From: Gammaproteobacteria bacterium
Lineage (GTDB): Bacteria > Pseudomonadota > Gammaproteobacteria > Pseudomonadales > Pseudomonadaceae
Assembly: GCA_018827205.1 (NCBI GenBank)
Contig: JAHJXZ010000142.1
Coordinates: 1-64,000, forward strand
Direction: 5' to 3'
DNA length: 64,000 bases
Position numbers and translations under genes: made by a program. Numbering within the stretch: position 1 is the stretch's first letter; each line of letters opens with the position of its first letter. Of this stretch, positions 33,147 through 42,200 are shown piece after piece. The notes beneath the pieces were generated by a model that was given only the letters and a program-made list of their open reading frames with translations, did not search any database and was not told where the DNA came from.

Positions 33147-34346
33147 TTAAATGGCGCCTTCGTCACGTAGACTGGCGATCTGTTCACGGCTATAGCCCAG
33201 TCCGCTCAGCACCTGTTCATTGTGCTCACCCAGCTCCGGGCCGACCCAATTTACTTCGCCTGGAGTGTCGCTCAGCTTGGGTACGATGCCTGGCATCTTG
33301 AAGGCTTTGCCGTCTGGCAGCTTGGCCGACAGGAGCATTTCTCGGGCAAGAAATTGTGGGTCGTGGAACATGTCCTCAGCGCTGAAAATGCGGCTGGCGG
33401 GTACCTCGGCTTGGTTCAGTGTCGCCAGTACTTGTTCCAGCGGCAGCGAGCCTACCCAGCGGTCGATCACGCCATAAATCTCATCGCGTCGCGCGTCGCG
33501 GCCATCATTGCAGGCCAGCGTAACGTCCTCGGCTAGGTCCTGGCGGCCGATGGCCTGCATAAACCGCTTGAAAATCGCATCGCTGTTGGCACCAATCTGA
33601 ATGTGTTTGCCGTCGCTGCTGGTGTGAATGGATGACGGCGTGATGCCGGGCATGATATTGCCGGTGCGTTCGCGGATAAAACCGAACACATCGAACTCCG
33701 GCACCATGGACTCCATCATGGCAAAAATCGCCTCATACAGCGCCACATCAACCACCTGGCCGCTGCCGCCGTTGACCTCGCGATGCCGCAGCGCCATCAG
33801 TGCACCGATCACGCCCCACAGCGCGGCAATCGAGTCGCCAATCGAAATCCCTGTGCGCACCGGTGGGCGGTCTTCGAAGCCGGTGATATAGCGCAGCCCG
33901 CCCATGGATTCGCCGACGGCACCGAAACCTGGCTGATCCTTCATTGGGCCTGTTTGACCGAAACCAGAGAGGCGCACCATCACCAGTTTGGGGTTCAGTG
34001 CGTGCAATACATCCCAGCCCAGGCCGAGTTTTTCCAGCACGCCGGGGCGGAAATTTTCGATAAGGATGTCAGCCTCGCTTAGTAGCTTTTTCAGTACCTC
34101 GCGCCCGGCATCATTCTTGAGGTTGAGGGTGATCGACTGCTTATTGCGCGCTTGCACAAACCACCACAGCGAAGTGCCCTCGTACAGCTTGCGCCATTTA
34201 CGCAGAGGGTCACCGCCATTCGGTGACTCGACCTTGATCACCTCGGCGCCAAACTCGGCGCAGATGCGCGAGGCAAACGGGCCGGCAATCAGAGTGCCGA
34301 GTTCGATCACTTTCAGGCCAGCGAGGGGTTTGATAGCTGGGTTCAT
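33147..34346 (-). CDS. CaiB/BaiF family (type III) CoA-transferase
   Basis: 399-residue CoA transferase. It begins with the family motif LKVIELGTLIAGPFASRICAEFGAEVIKVE and contains the region with the catalytic Asp (NLKNDAGREVLKKL). Type III enzymes transfer CoA between organic acids through an Asp-CoA intermediate. The Met at 34346 precedes the conserved start; the frame extends back to 34412. It stands alone, and the substrate is unknown. Confidence 0.88.
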   Translation of the reverse strand: MNPAIKPLAGLKVIELGTLIAGPFASRICAEFGAEVIKVESPNGGDPLRKWRKLYEGTSLWWFVQARNKQSITLNLKNDAGREVLKKLLSEADILIENFRPGVLEKLGLGWDVLHALNPKLVMVRLSGFGQTGPMKDQPGFGAVGESMGGLRYITGFEDRPPVRTGISIGDSIAALWGVIGALMALRHREVNGGSGQVVDVALYEAIFAMMESMVPEFDVFGFIRERTGNIMPGITPSSIHTSSDGKHIQIGANSDAIFKRFMQAIGRQDLAEDVTLACNDGRDARRDEIYGVIDRWVGSLPLEQVLATLNQAEVPASRIFSAEDMFHDPQFLAREMLLSAKLPDGKAFKMPGIVPKLSDTPGEVNWVGPELGEHNEQVLSGLGYSREQIASLRDEGAI

Positions 34347-34682
34347 AAGGTTTCCGTTGTGCGGTGGGCTGGCTAAGGCTATTCGATTGTGGGGTGCTGC
34401 GTCATTTTTCAATGGTCGCTATCGGGCGCTGCGGCTGCGATGGGATTGGCAGATTTAGCTGTTTAGTTGGCGGGCGATATGGCGTTAAATTGCCGTCACG
34501 AATGGATGCTCGGTATCGCTAACCCTGGATGGTTTTCCTCCTGCGACTTTTCCCTATTCGATTTTTGCTGCGCTGCTTATGAGCGGCTCGCTTTTGCACG
34601 GCTGAAAATTAATAAAACATGCGTTTTAAAATATTACATGTGATGTTTTGATTCATTACATGTGTTGGTCTAGTCTGCGTCC
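34347..34682. other. 336-bp spacer upstream of the yjfI cluster
   Basis: No credible gene. The half next to CaiB is ordinary GC-rich sequence. From about 34600 it turns AT-rich, with runs such as AAAATTAATAAAAC and TTTTAAAATATTAC, which fits a promoter region for the rightward cluster. The direct repeats listed separately lie at its right end. Confidence 0.7.
34627..34676 (+). promoter_or_regulatory. promoter/operator region of the yjfI cluster with 22-bp-spaced direct repeats
   Basis: Two exact copies of ATTACATGTG (34633-34642 and 34655-34664), each holding the palindrome ACATGT, lie one on the same DNA face (22 bp, two turns). TAAAAT (34627-34632) is a good -10-like hexamer immediately before the first copy. 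A second, weaker combination is TTGATT (34648-34653), 17 bp, TAGTCT (34671-34676), which would start transcription at or next to the yjfI ATG. Either way the repeats overlap the start of transcription, as a repressor site would. Confidence 0.55.
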
Positions 34683-35306
34683 ATGGAAAACAAATCATCA
34701 GCCCACTACCAGCGTCTTTTTCGTCAGCGCCTGCGCGAGCAGGGGCTAGTCAAGAAAGAAGTCTGGATACTGCCAGAGCATGCCCCACTGCTTATGGCGT
34801 TTGAGCGGAAACTTCGTCAGCCGCACTCGGTAAAGCTGGCGTCAATGGAAAAGGAGGAGGGTATGAGCATGCCGCAGGTTTGGACTGCACAGGCTTTATA
34901 CGATGCGCTGTCGGCCGCTGAGTTATTCAAAGGCGGGCAAGCGAGCATCGAGCTGATTCAAAGTTCGGATGCCAGCTTGCACGTAACCATGCACGACTAT
35001 GGCGATCTGCCGTTGTTTATTGCCGTATTTGGTGAGCAGATCGTGGTCGAGAGTTTGCTTTGGCCGGCTGTCGACGTGCGTGACAGTGCAGCTTTCAATG
35101 AAGAGGTGCTGCGCACCCACAAGCTGTTTCCGCTGTCATCTATCGGTCTCGAGACTCTGCCGGATGGTCAGCCTTGCTACACCATGTTTGGTGCGCTGAG
35201 CTCGGCTTCGACCTTGACCGACGTGGTCTTCGAGATCGAATTGCTGGCCGACAACGTGATCAAGGCCACCGAAGCCTACGAAGGCTTCCTCAAGGCTGAC
35301 ATTTAG
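34683..35306 (+). CDS. yjfI: YjfI (DUF2170) protein with RHH-like N-terminal extension
   Basis: First gene of the membrane-stress cluster. Residues about 61-207 match DUF2170/YjfI (VVESLLWPAVDVRDSAAFNE, HKLFPLSSIGLE, FGALSSASTL). Residues 1-45 (HYQRLFRQRLREQGLVKKEV, WILPEHAP) resemble the ribbon-helix-helix DNA-binding part of MazE-type antitoxins. The ATG at 34683 has no SD. An in-frame ATG at 34863 has a very strong one (AAGGAGGAGG at 34851-34860) and would give a 147-residue protein close to the size of E. coli YjfI. Both forms may be made. Autoregulation through the upstream repeats is an inference. Confidence 0.85.
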   Translation: MENKSSAHYQRLFRQRLREQGLVKKEVWILPEHAPLLMAFERKLRQPHSVKLASMEKEEGMSMPQVWTAQALYDALSAAELFKGGQASIELIQSSDASLHVTMHDYGDLPLFIAVFGEQIVVESLLWPAVDVRDSAAFNEEVLRTHKLFPLSSIGLETLPDGQPCYTMFGALSSASTLTDVVFEIELLADNVIKATEAYEGFLKADI

Positions 35307-35316
35307 GAGTGATGCT

Positions 35317-36012
35317 ATGAACGTCTGGAGCAAGTTGCTGACGGCGCTGCGTGGCGGCGCCAATGAGGTGGGTGAGGCCGTGGTTGATGGCCAGGCGCTG
35401 CGTATTCTCGACCAGGAAATCCGCGATGCCGACCTAGAGCTGCGCAAGTCCAAGGAAGCCTTGGCCGAAATCATGGCCAAGCAAAAACTGGCCAGTGATC
35501 GCCTGGATAAGAGCACTGCGAAGATTGCCGAGTATGAGCAGTACGCGCTCAAGGCCCTGGATGCAGGAAATGAAAGCCTGGCCAAGGACGTTGCCGAGAA
35601 GATCGCCAACCTCGAGGCCGAACAGGCCAGCGACCGTGAGCAGGCCGATGGTTTTGCTGCCAGCGTGGCGCAGTTGCGCAAAGCGGTAACCCAGGCGGAA
35701 GGGCATATCAAACGCCTCAAGCAACAGGTCGATACTGTCAAGGCTACGGAAAGCGTGCAGAAAGCGCAGATGGCGGTGGCGCAACGTTACGGCGGTTCGC
35801 AGGCCAAGTTGCATACTGCGGTCGAGTCGCTGGAGCGTATCAAGCTCAAGCAGGCTGAGCGTGCGGCCAAGATGGAAGCCACGGCAGAGCTGGCCGCAAC
35901 CAGCGCGCCGGATGATGCCTTGGAAGTGAAATTACGCGCAGCGGGCATCGTGGCGGATAACGCCAGCGCCGACAGCGTGTTGGCGCGGCTGAAGAGCAAG
36001 GCCAAGTCCTAG
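35317..36012 (+). CDS. yjfJ: PspA/IM30 family protein (YjfJ-like)
   Basis: 231-residue, almost entirely helical coiled-coil protein of the PspA/Vipp1/ESCRT-III superfamily (start MNVWSKLLTALRGGANEVGE; core ASDRLDKSTAKIAEYEQYAL). Such proteins coat and stabilise damaged inner membranes. GGAG lies before the ATG. It follows yjfI by 10 bp, the same yjfI-yjfJ pair as in E. coli. It is not the classical pspABC operon, since pspB, pspC and pspF are absent. Confidence 0.92.
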   Translation: MNVWSKLLTALRGGANEVGEAVVDGQALRILDQEIRDADLELRKSKEALAEIMAKQKLASDRLDKSTAKIAEYEQYALKALDAGNESLAKDVAEKIANLEAEQASDREQADGFAASVAQLRKAVTQAEGHIKRLKQQVDTVKATESVQKAQMAVAQRYGGSQAKLHTAVESLERIKLKQAERAAKMEATAELAATSAPDDALEVKLRAAGIVADNASADSVLARLKSKAKS

Positions 36013-36038
36013 TTCAGTTCGCCCTTCAATAAGCTGGT

Positions 36039-36054
36039 GGGGCCATTAGGCCCC
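36039..36054 (+). other. intercistronic hairpin between yjfJ and yqiJ-like gene
   Basis: GGGGCC-ATTA-GGCCCC stem-loop without a T-run, 27 bp after the pspA-like stop. It could slow decay or partly terminate, setting a higher level of the first two genes. Confidence 0.5.
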
Positions 36055-36083
36055 GCCTAGGTTCTCTCAGGGATAGGAAAGCT

Positions 36084-36728
36084 ATGGATATCTTCCTGCA
36101 GAATGCCCTTGCGTTTCCCACGCTGATTTTCAGTTTTCTACTGAGCCTGATGATGGTCTATTGGCTCTTCGCTGCTTTAGGCGCAGTGGAAATCGATGTG
36201 CTGGATATCGAAGGCGATTCCGCGTTGGAAGGGGATGGGCTGCAAGCGGAGGGGCTTGCCGGACTTCTACTCAAGCTCGGCCTCGGCGGTGTGCCGATTA
36301 CCATCGTATTGACCTTGCTGGCGATGTTCAGCTGGGTCATCAGTTACCTCATTGAATCACTGTTGTTCAGCTATCTGCCCTTGGGTTGGTTGCGTTATCC
36401 CCTGGGGCTGGTTGTGGCGGTGGGGGTGTTGTTTGTGGCTGTCCCTCCGGCGGCTGCGTTGTGCAAGCCGTTACGCAAACTATTCCTAAAGTTCGAGGCA
36501 CCGGCCTCGCGGTCGTTTCTGGGGCAGACTGCAGTGGTGCGCAGTTCCCGTGTGACCTTGAATCATGGCGAAGCGACGCTGGAAGATGGCGGCGCAGGCC
36601 TGATTCTGAAGGTGCGGGCAGACGAATTGAAGGGTTTCAAGCGCGGCGATCACGTGGTGCTGCTGGAGTATCTGGAGGCGGAAAATGCCTATCGGGTGCT
36701 CAGTGAGGAAGAGTTCAACGGCATTTAA
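36084..36728 (+). CDS. yqiJ: YqiJ/NfeD-like membrane protein with C-terminal OB fold
   Basis: 214 residues. There are membrane helices at about 8-33, 70-95 and 108-130, then a soluble OB-fold-like domain (FLGQTAVVRSSRVTLNHGEA ... VLLEYLEAENAYRVL). YqiJ/NfeD proteins are genetic partners of flotillins and are thought to regulate or anchor them. The next gene encodes a flotillin, supporting this role. GGATAGGAAAG precedes the ATG. Confidence 0.87.
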   Translation: MDIFLQNALAFPTLIFSFLLSLMMVYWLFAALGAVEIDVLDIEGDSALEGDGLQAEGLAGLLLKLGLGGVPITIVLTLLAMFSWVISYLIESLLFSYLPLGWLRYPLGLVVAVGVLFVAVPPAAALCKPLRKLFLKFEAPASRSFLGQTAVVRSSRVTLNHGEATLEDGGAGLILKVRADELKGFKRGDHVVLLEYLEAENAYRVLSEEEFNGI

Positions 36729-36755
36729 TCAGCAATCAAAGGAGCTGAGATTTTA

Positions 36756-38798
36756 ATGAATGACATTCTAATAATGGGCGCACTCGTATTGGGTTGCGTC
36801 GTCCTGGCTGTATTTGCCCTGTTGCTGCTATTCAAAGCCTTCTATATCAAGGTGCCGCAAGGCACGGCGTTGATCGTCAACGACATGTCTTCGACGCCCA
36901 AGGTGCATTTCACTGGCGCATTGGTGTACCCGGTGATCAACCTCAAGGAGTTCATGAAGATCTCCCTGATCACCCTGGAAGTTGATCGTCGCGCCAAGGA
37001 TGGTCTGATTTGTCGCGACAATATGCGCGCCGATATCACGGTGGCCTTCTACCTGCGCGTCAATGAAACCCAGCAGGATGTGCTTAAGGTGGCCAAGGCT
37101 ATTGGGGTTGACCGCGCGTCTGATCGCGCCGCCGTTAACGAGCTGTTCAATGCCAAGTTCTCCGAAGCCCTGAAAACCGTTGGTAAGCAATTCGACTTCG
37201 TCCAACTGTTCGAGAACCGTCAGGATTTCCGCGACCGCATCGTTGAAGTGATCGGTAATGACCTCAACGGTTATGTGCTGGAAGACGTGGCCATCGATTA
37301 CCTGGAGCAGACCTCCAAGGCGTCGCTTGATCCGAGCAATATTCTCGACGCTGAGGGTATTCGCAAGATCACCGAGCTGACCGCCGCACAGAACGTCATC
37401 ACCAACGAACTTGAGCGTAACGAAGAGCTGGCGATCAAGAAAAAGAACGTTGAAACCCGCGAAGCCACACTGTCCCTGGAGCGCCAGGAAGCTGATGCAG
37501 TGGCGCGGCAGAAGCGCGAGATCGAAACCATTCGTGCCCGTGAAGAAGCCGAAACGCTAAAGGTGCAGGAAGAAGAGCGCTTGAAGTCCGAGCAGGCGCG
37601 CATCAACACCCAGCAGGAGCTTGATATCCGCGCCGAGAACCATCAGCGCGAAGTCGAAGTGGCGCAGCAGAACCGTCAGCGTGCGGTGGTTATCGAGGTG
37701 GAAAAAGTCACCCGCGCCAAGGACCTGGAAATCGTCTCCCGCGAGCGTGAAGTCGAGCTGCAACGCATCGAGAAAGAGAAAGCTCTGGAAGTCGAGCGCA
37801 AGAACATCGCCGGAGTTATTCGTGAGCGCGTGGCGGTCGAGAAAACCGTGGCTCAGGAAGAAGAGCGCATCAAGGAAGTACGTGAAGTATCCGAGGCTGA
37901 TCGGGCCAAGCAGGTCATGGTGCTCAATGCCCAGGCCGAGGCCGAGCAAGAGCTAGTGCGTCAGGTTAAGCAAGCCGAAGCCGACGAGACCCGTTCCCAG
38001 CACAAGGCGGTAGAGATCAACAACCTGGCTCAGGCCGAGCTGGAAGCCGCAGCCAAACAAGCTGAAGCCAAGAAGAAAATGGCCGAAGGTATTGAGGCCG
38101 AGCGCGCAGCGCCTGGTTTGGCTGATGCACGGGTACGTGAAGTCACCGCCGCCGCCAAGGAGAAGGAAGGCCTGGCCGAAGCCCGTGTGCAGGCAGAGCA
38201 ACTGATTGCCGAAGCCAAGGGCGAGCAGGAAAAGGGCCTGGCCGAGGCGCGGGTGACCGAAGCCAAGGCTGCCGCCAAAGAAAAAGACGGCCTGGCCGAT
38301 GCCAAGGTGCTGGAAGAGAAACTCGGCGCCCAGGCGCGTGGCGAAGAACAACTCGGTGCAGCCAAGGCCAAGGCTACTCAGGATCTGGGTATGGCCGAAG
38401 CCCATGTGCTGCTGGAGCGTCTGAATGCCGAGGCTGAAGGTCTGGGCAAGAAGTTCGGTGCTCTCGATGCGCTCAGCGACAACGCGCGTCAGCACGAGGA
38501 GTTCCGCATGCAGCTGGAGGCGAACTTCGACGAAGCTATGGCCGCCATCGCTGCCAACAAGGAAATCGCCAAGGATCAGGCCGAAGTGCTCTCGGCGGCG
38601 CTGTCCAAGGCGAAGATCGAGATCGTCGGCGGCGAAGGCGACTTCTTCAATTCCTTCGCCAAGTCCTTGTCGGTGGGTAAAGCCATCGAAGGCGTGGTCG
38701 GCAAGAGCCCGGTTGTGCAGGACGTGTTGGCCCGCCTGCTCAACGGCAGCGTCGGCGAAAGAAAAACGCCAGCGGCAGTGGATAGCAGCGAGAGCTAA
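36756..38798 (+). CDS. yqiK: Flotillin-like protein (YqiK family)
   Basis: 680-residue membrane scaffold. It has one N-terminal membrane helix (about 5-28), then a PHB/band-7 domain (about 30-200; VPQGTALIVNDMSS, RAKDGLICRDNMRADITVAF). A very long Glu/Lys/Ala-rich coiled coil follows (about 215-600). Within it the heptad-like unit GLA(D/E)A(R/K)V occurs four times (from 38115, 38169, 38235 and 38289), spaced 18, 22 and 18 residues. Flotillins organise membrane microdomains. AAAGGAG lies upstream. It is the partner of the preceding YqiJ-like protein. Confidence 0.93.
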   Translation: MNDILIMGALVLGCVVLAVFALLLLFKAFYIKVPQGTALIVNDMSSTPKVHFTGALVYPVINLKEFMKISLITLEVDRRAKDGLICRDNMRADITVAFYLRVNETQQDVLKVAKAIGVDRASDRAAVNELFNAKFSEALKTVGKQFDFVQLFENRQDFRDRIVEVIGNDLNGYVLEDVAIDYLEQTSKASLDPSNILDAEGIRKITELTAAQNVITNELERNEELAIKKKNVETREATLSLERQEADAVARQKREIETIRAREEAETLKVQEEERLKSEQARINTQQELDIRAENHQREVEVAQQNRQRAVVIEVEKVTRAKDLEIVSREREVELQRIEKEKALEVERKNIAGVIRERVAVEKTVAQEEERIKEVREVSEADRAKQVMVLNAQAEAEQELVRQVKQAEADETRSQHKAVEINNLAQAELEAAAKQAEAKKKMAEGIEAERAAPGLADARVREVTAAAKEKEGLAEARVQAEQLIAEAKGEQEKGLAEARVTEAKAAAKEKDGLADAKVLEEKLGAQARGEEQLGAAKAKATQDLGMAEAHVLLERLNAEAEGLGKKFGALDALSDNARQHEEFRMQLEANFDEAMAAIAANKEIAKDQAEVLSAALSKAKIEIVGGEGDFFNSFAKSLSVGKAIEGVVGKSPVVQDVLARLLNGSVGERKTPAAVDSSES

Positions 38799-38853
38799 GT
38801 GCTTGCCGGTAACGGCTGCAACATAGCGTCTTACCAATATGTGGATGGTTTCT

Positions 38854-38877
38854 TGGGGTTAGTGAAAGCTAACCCCA
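38854..38877 (+). other. intercistronic hairpin after yqiK
   Basis: Perfect 9-pair stem TGGGGTTAG / CTAACCCCA around a 6-base loop, with no T-run, between the flotillin and TerB-like genes. Confidence 0.55.
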
Positions 38878-38911
38878 GGAGTGGCCCGTTTATTTCTAAT
38901 TAGGAAGCCTT

Positions 38912-39151
38912 ATGTCAGAACCACGGGATTATTTGGAAATGTCGTTTCGCTCGATCCAGTGCTTTGCCAATGACGGTCGCCTGGATGTGCATGAGCTGGG
39001 TTCGCTGCTGGCTGTTGCCGAGCGCGACGGGGTGATTGATGAAAATGAAATTCGTGTGCTGAAAAAGATCATCGCGCAGATTAAGCCCGAAGAGTTAGAT
39101 CAGCCGATGCGCGACAAACTTGCCGAAATCGCCCAAAAGATTGGTGCCTAA
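38912..39151 (+). CDS. Small TerB-like helical protein
   Basis: 79-residue acidic all-helical protein. The segment FANDGRLDVHELGSLLAVAE followed by DGVIDENEIRVLKKII matches the TerB/tellurite-resistance B core, with acidic residues in the inter-helix turns that bind metal in TerB. A TAGGAAG sequence precedes the ATG. It sits between the flotillin and the giant ATPase and is probably an adaptor; the assignment rests on pattern only. Confidence 0.7.
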   Translation: MSEPRDYLEMSFRSIQCFANDGRLDVHELGSLLAVAERDGVIDENEIRVLKKIIAQIKPEELDQPMRDKLAEIAQKIGA

Positions 39152-39243
39152 CAGAGGGTAGATTCGCCGTTGGGGTCGGCTGAAACCGCCCCTTCGCTCC
39201 ATCCCACCTTGCTAGCAGACAGCGCAGATTCAGGAAGACCACG

Positions 39244-42200
39244 ATGTCGGATGCTCCAGCCGTAGCCCAACCACAGGATGTACTGGACAAGGCCGTCGCC
39301 GAAGGCGGTGCCTACGAGGTGCTGCACAAGCGCCTGCAGGAGCAAGGCCTGCGCCTGCGCCAGACCACTGAGGCGCTGAACGCTCAGCGTTTGCAGGAGT
39401 TCGGCAGCAGCCAGATGGAAGTGGTTGGGCGGGTGCGCATTCGCACCGAGAACAACTGCACGGCCCGCGATATCGTTCAGGTCGGCGAGAACCTGCTGTT
39501 CGGCTACAACGTGTTCCTCGGCCTGAAAAAGGAAACCCGCGTCGAGGACGTGTTCTCCCTGTATCGCCTGAGCGAGCAGGAAGAGGGCTATGAGGCCGAG
39601 AGCGTGGCGCTGGCCGACAGTTTTCTCGGTCAGAGCAGCTTTGTTAACGACTTCAACGAGCTTTACACCTATTACAAGAACACCCGCCTGCTGCAGCTTT
39701 TGGTGCGTGACGGCAAGCTGCTGGCCAGCTTCCAGATTGGCGAGCGAATCAGCGATATCCGCGTGTTCCGCTGGTCAATTTCCCTCGACGGCAAAGAGGT
39801 TCGCTATATCGATAACCGCGGCGAGCGCGATATAGCGCTGCCGGCGCCGTTCGATTTTGAATGGCAAAAGACATCCCGCGAGATGGTGGTTAACGGCCGT
39901 CATCCGCATATGAATATCCTCGATACCATCTTCGTCGAGACCATCGGCGGCGATCTCACGGTCAAGGTCGAGAACAACACCGAAGACGGTCAGGGCATTT
40001 ACCGCGAAGCGGTGGTCGACAAGACCCAGTCGCTGGACGACGCGCAGATCGAATACGCCAAGCTCGGCAGCCTGATCCTGCTGAAAGTCCTGCCGTACCG
40101 TGAAGAACAGTGGCGCTACCTGGTGTTCAACAGCCTGACGCGCAAGGTTGAACGCATCGATGCCATCGGCCTGGCCTGCGTACAGCTGCCGGAAGACCAC
40201 GGCATCATCTTCCCGGGCGGTTATTACCTGCAGAACGGCGAATCCAAAGAGTTCGAGCAGCCCATGGCTGGCATGCGTTTCAAGCGCGCGGTGCGTTCGC
40301 CCAATGGCGAGGACGTGCAGTACATCTTCTACCACCCGGAAGAAGGCCGTTCGGCGCTGTTCACCTACAACATGATCAACCGCCAACTGCACAACCCGAT
40401 CTTCGGCCACGGCTACGCGCGCCTGGAAGACGGGCGCATGGTGATCTTCGCCGCCGAAGGCACAGAACCGACCCGTATCCACCCGATGCAGATCTGGCAG
40501 ACGCCGTTCTGCAGCGATGATTTCGCCGCCCGCCAACCGGTACGCAGCGGCTTCTTCGGGCGCATCGGCAATGCTGAGCTGGTGCGCGGCGTCTCCGACC
40601 TGCTGGGCCTTAGCCGCGAGATCGAGACGCCGGAAGTTTCGGTGCAGCGCTATACCCAGCTGTGCCAGAACACCCGCCGCTTGTTCGACGTCTACCACTG
40701 GTTGGGGGATGCCCAGTGTCAGGGCATGGCGCCGCTGCTGCGCGAGATCGCCGCTACCGGCGAACTGGTGCTCGACGAGTTCGAGAAGGTCGAGAGCATC
40801 CGTCAGCAGTCGGCCCGCGCGATGGCTGAGGCCGAAACCCGGCAGCAGGCGCTGCTCTCCGGTCTGCTGATCGATAGCTGGGACGAGGTGCAGCACTTTG
40901 TTGACGCGCTCAACGGCATCAATGCTCAGCGTGGCCAGCTGCTGACTATTCGCGATTACCGCTATATCGATGTGGCGCGTATCGACGCCATGGAAACCGA
41001 GCTGCTTGCTGCTCAGGAGCAGGTCGCAGCCGCCACCTCGGGATTTTTGGCCAGCAAGGCGGCGCTGGAACCCTATGTGCTGCAGCTGACCCAGCTCGAT
41101 GCCCAGGCGCAGAAAGCTGAAAGCGTCAGCCAACTTAATGAGCCGTTGGTGGCGCTGCAGGCTATGGCCGGCAATCTGGATATGCTCTCCAGCCTGATGG
41201 CTTCGCTGCCGATTGACGATGCCACCCAGCGTACCGAGATCGTCGAGTCGATTTCCGAAGTCTATGCCCGCCTCAATCAGGCCAAGGCCCGGGCTGAACA
41301 GCGGCGCAAGGGCCTGGGGTCGGCGGAGACCGTGGCGCAGTTCGGCGCCCAGTTCAAACTGTTCAGCCAGGGCATCACCAACGCCCTGGCCATGGCCCAG
41401 GACCCGGAGCGCTGCGACGAACAGCTGTCGCGCTTGCTGGTACAGCTGGAAGAGCTGGAGAGCCAGTTCGGCGATCAGGAACAGTTCCTCGGCGATATCC
41501 TGGCCAAACGCGAAGAGCTGCTGGAAACCTTCGAGGCGCACAAGCAGGCGCTGCTCGACGAGCGTCAACGCAAGGCTCAGGGTCTGCTCGATGCCGCGCG
41601 GCGGATTCTGGAAAGCCTCGGTCGGCGCACCGCGCGCCTGACCCAGCCGGATGAGTTGAACGCCTTCTTCGCTTCTGATCCGTTGATTCTCAAGCTGCGT
41701 GAACTGGCTGAGCGTCTGCGCGAGCTCAAGGATAGCGTCAAGGCCGAGGACGTTGAGTCGCGCCTCAAGGCCGCCCGCGATCAGGCGGTACGCAGCTTGC
41801 GTGACAAGAGTGAGCTGTTCGAAGAGGGCGGCAACGTCATCAAGCTCGGTCCGCGCCACCGCTTCAGTGTCAACACTCAGGAGCTGGATCTGACCCTGAT
41901 GCCGCGCGGCGATCAACTTTACCTGCACCTGACTGGCACTGAGTTTCTTGAGCCGCTGCAGAACGCCGAGCTGGAAGCGCTGCGCGACTATTGGCAGGTA
42001 TCTCTGGAGTCCGAATCCGCCAGCCTTTACCGCGCCGAATACCTGGCAGGCGAAGTGCTGGCGGCGGCAGATGCCGGGCGCGATGGCCTTAGCCTGGATC
42101 TACTCAAGCAGCAGCTGGCCCAGCCGGAGTCACTAGTCAAAAGCATTCGTGACTTCGCCGCGCCGCGCTACAAGGAAGGCTACGAGAAGGGCATCCACGA

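Noticed and set aside
34648..34683. Certain leaderless start for yjfI
   Set aside because: TTGATT-17-TAGTCT would give this, but the -10 is weak and TAAAAT at 34627 offers another promoter; left as a possibility only.
34683..35316. Toxin-antitoxin module suggested by the MazE-like N-terminus
   Set aside because: No toxin-like partner is adjacent; the rest of the chain is DUF2170 and the next gene is PspA-like.
36039..36054. Terminator splitting the yjfI cluster
   Set aside because: GC hairpin without a T-run, and the downstream genes have functional links to the upstream ones; treated as an intercistronic hairpin.
38101..38310. Tandem DNA repeat or CRISPR-like array
   Set aside because: The periodicity is at protein level in a coiled coil with unequal spacing; there are no repeat-spacer units.
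39775..41928. 717-codon open frame antisense to the AAA ATPase gene
   Set aside because: Shadow frame with no recognisable domain or ribosome-binding site.
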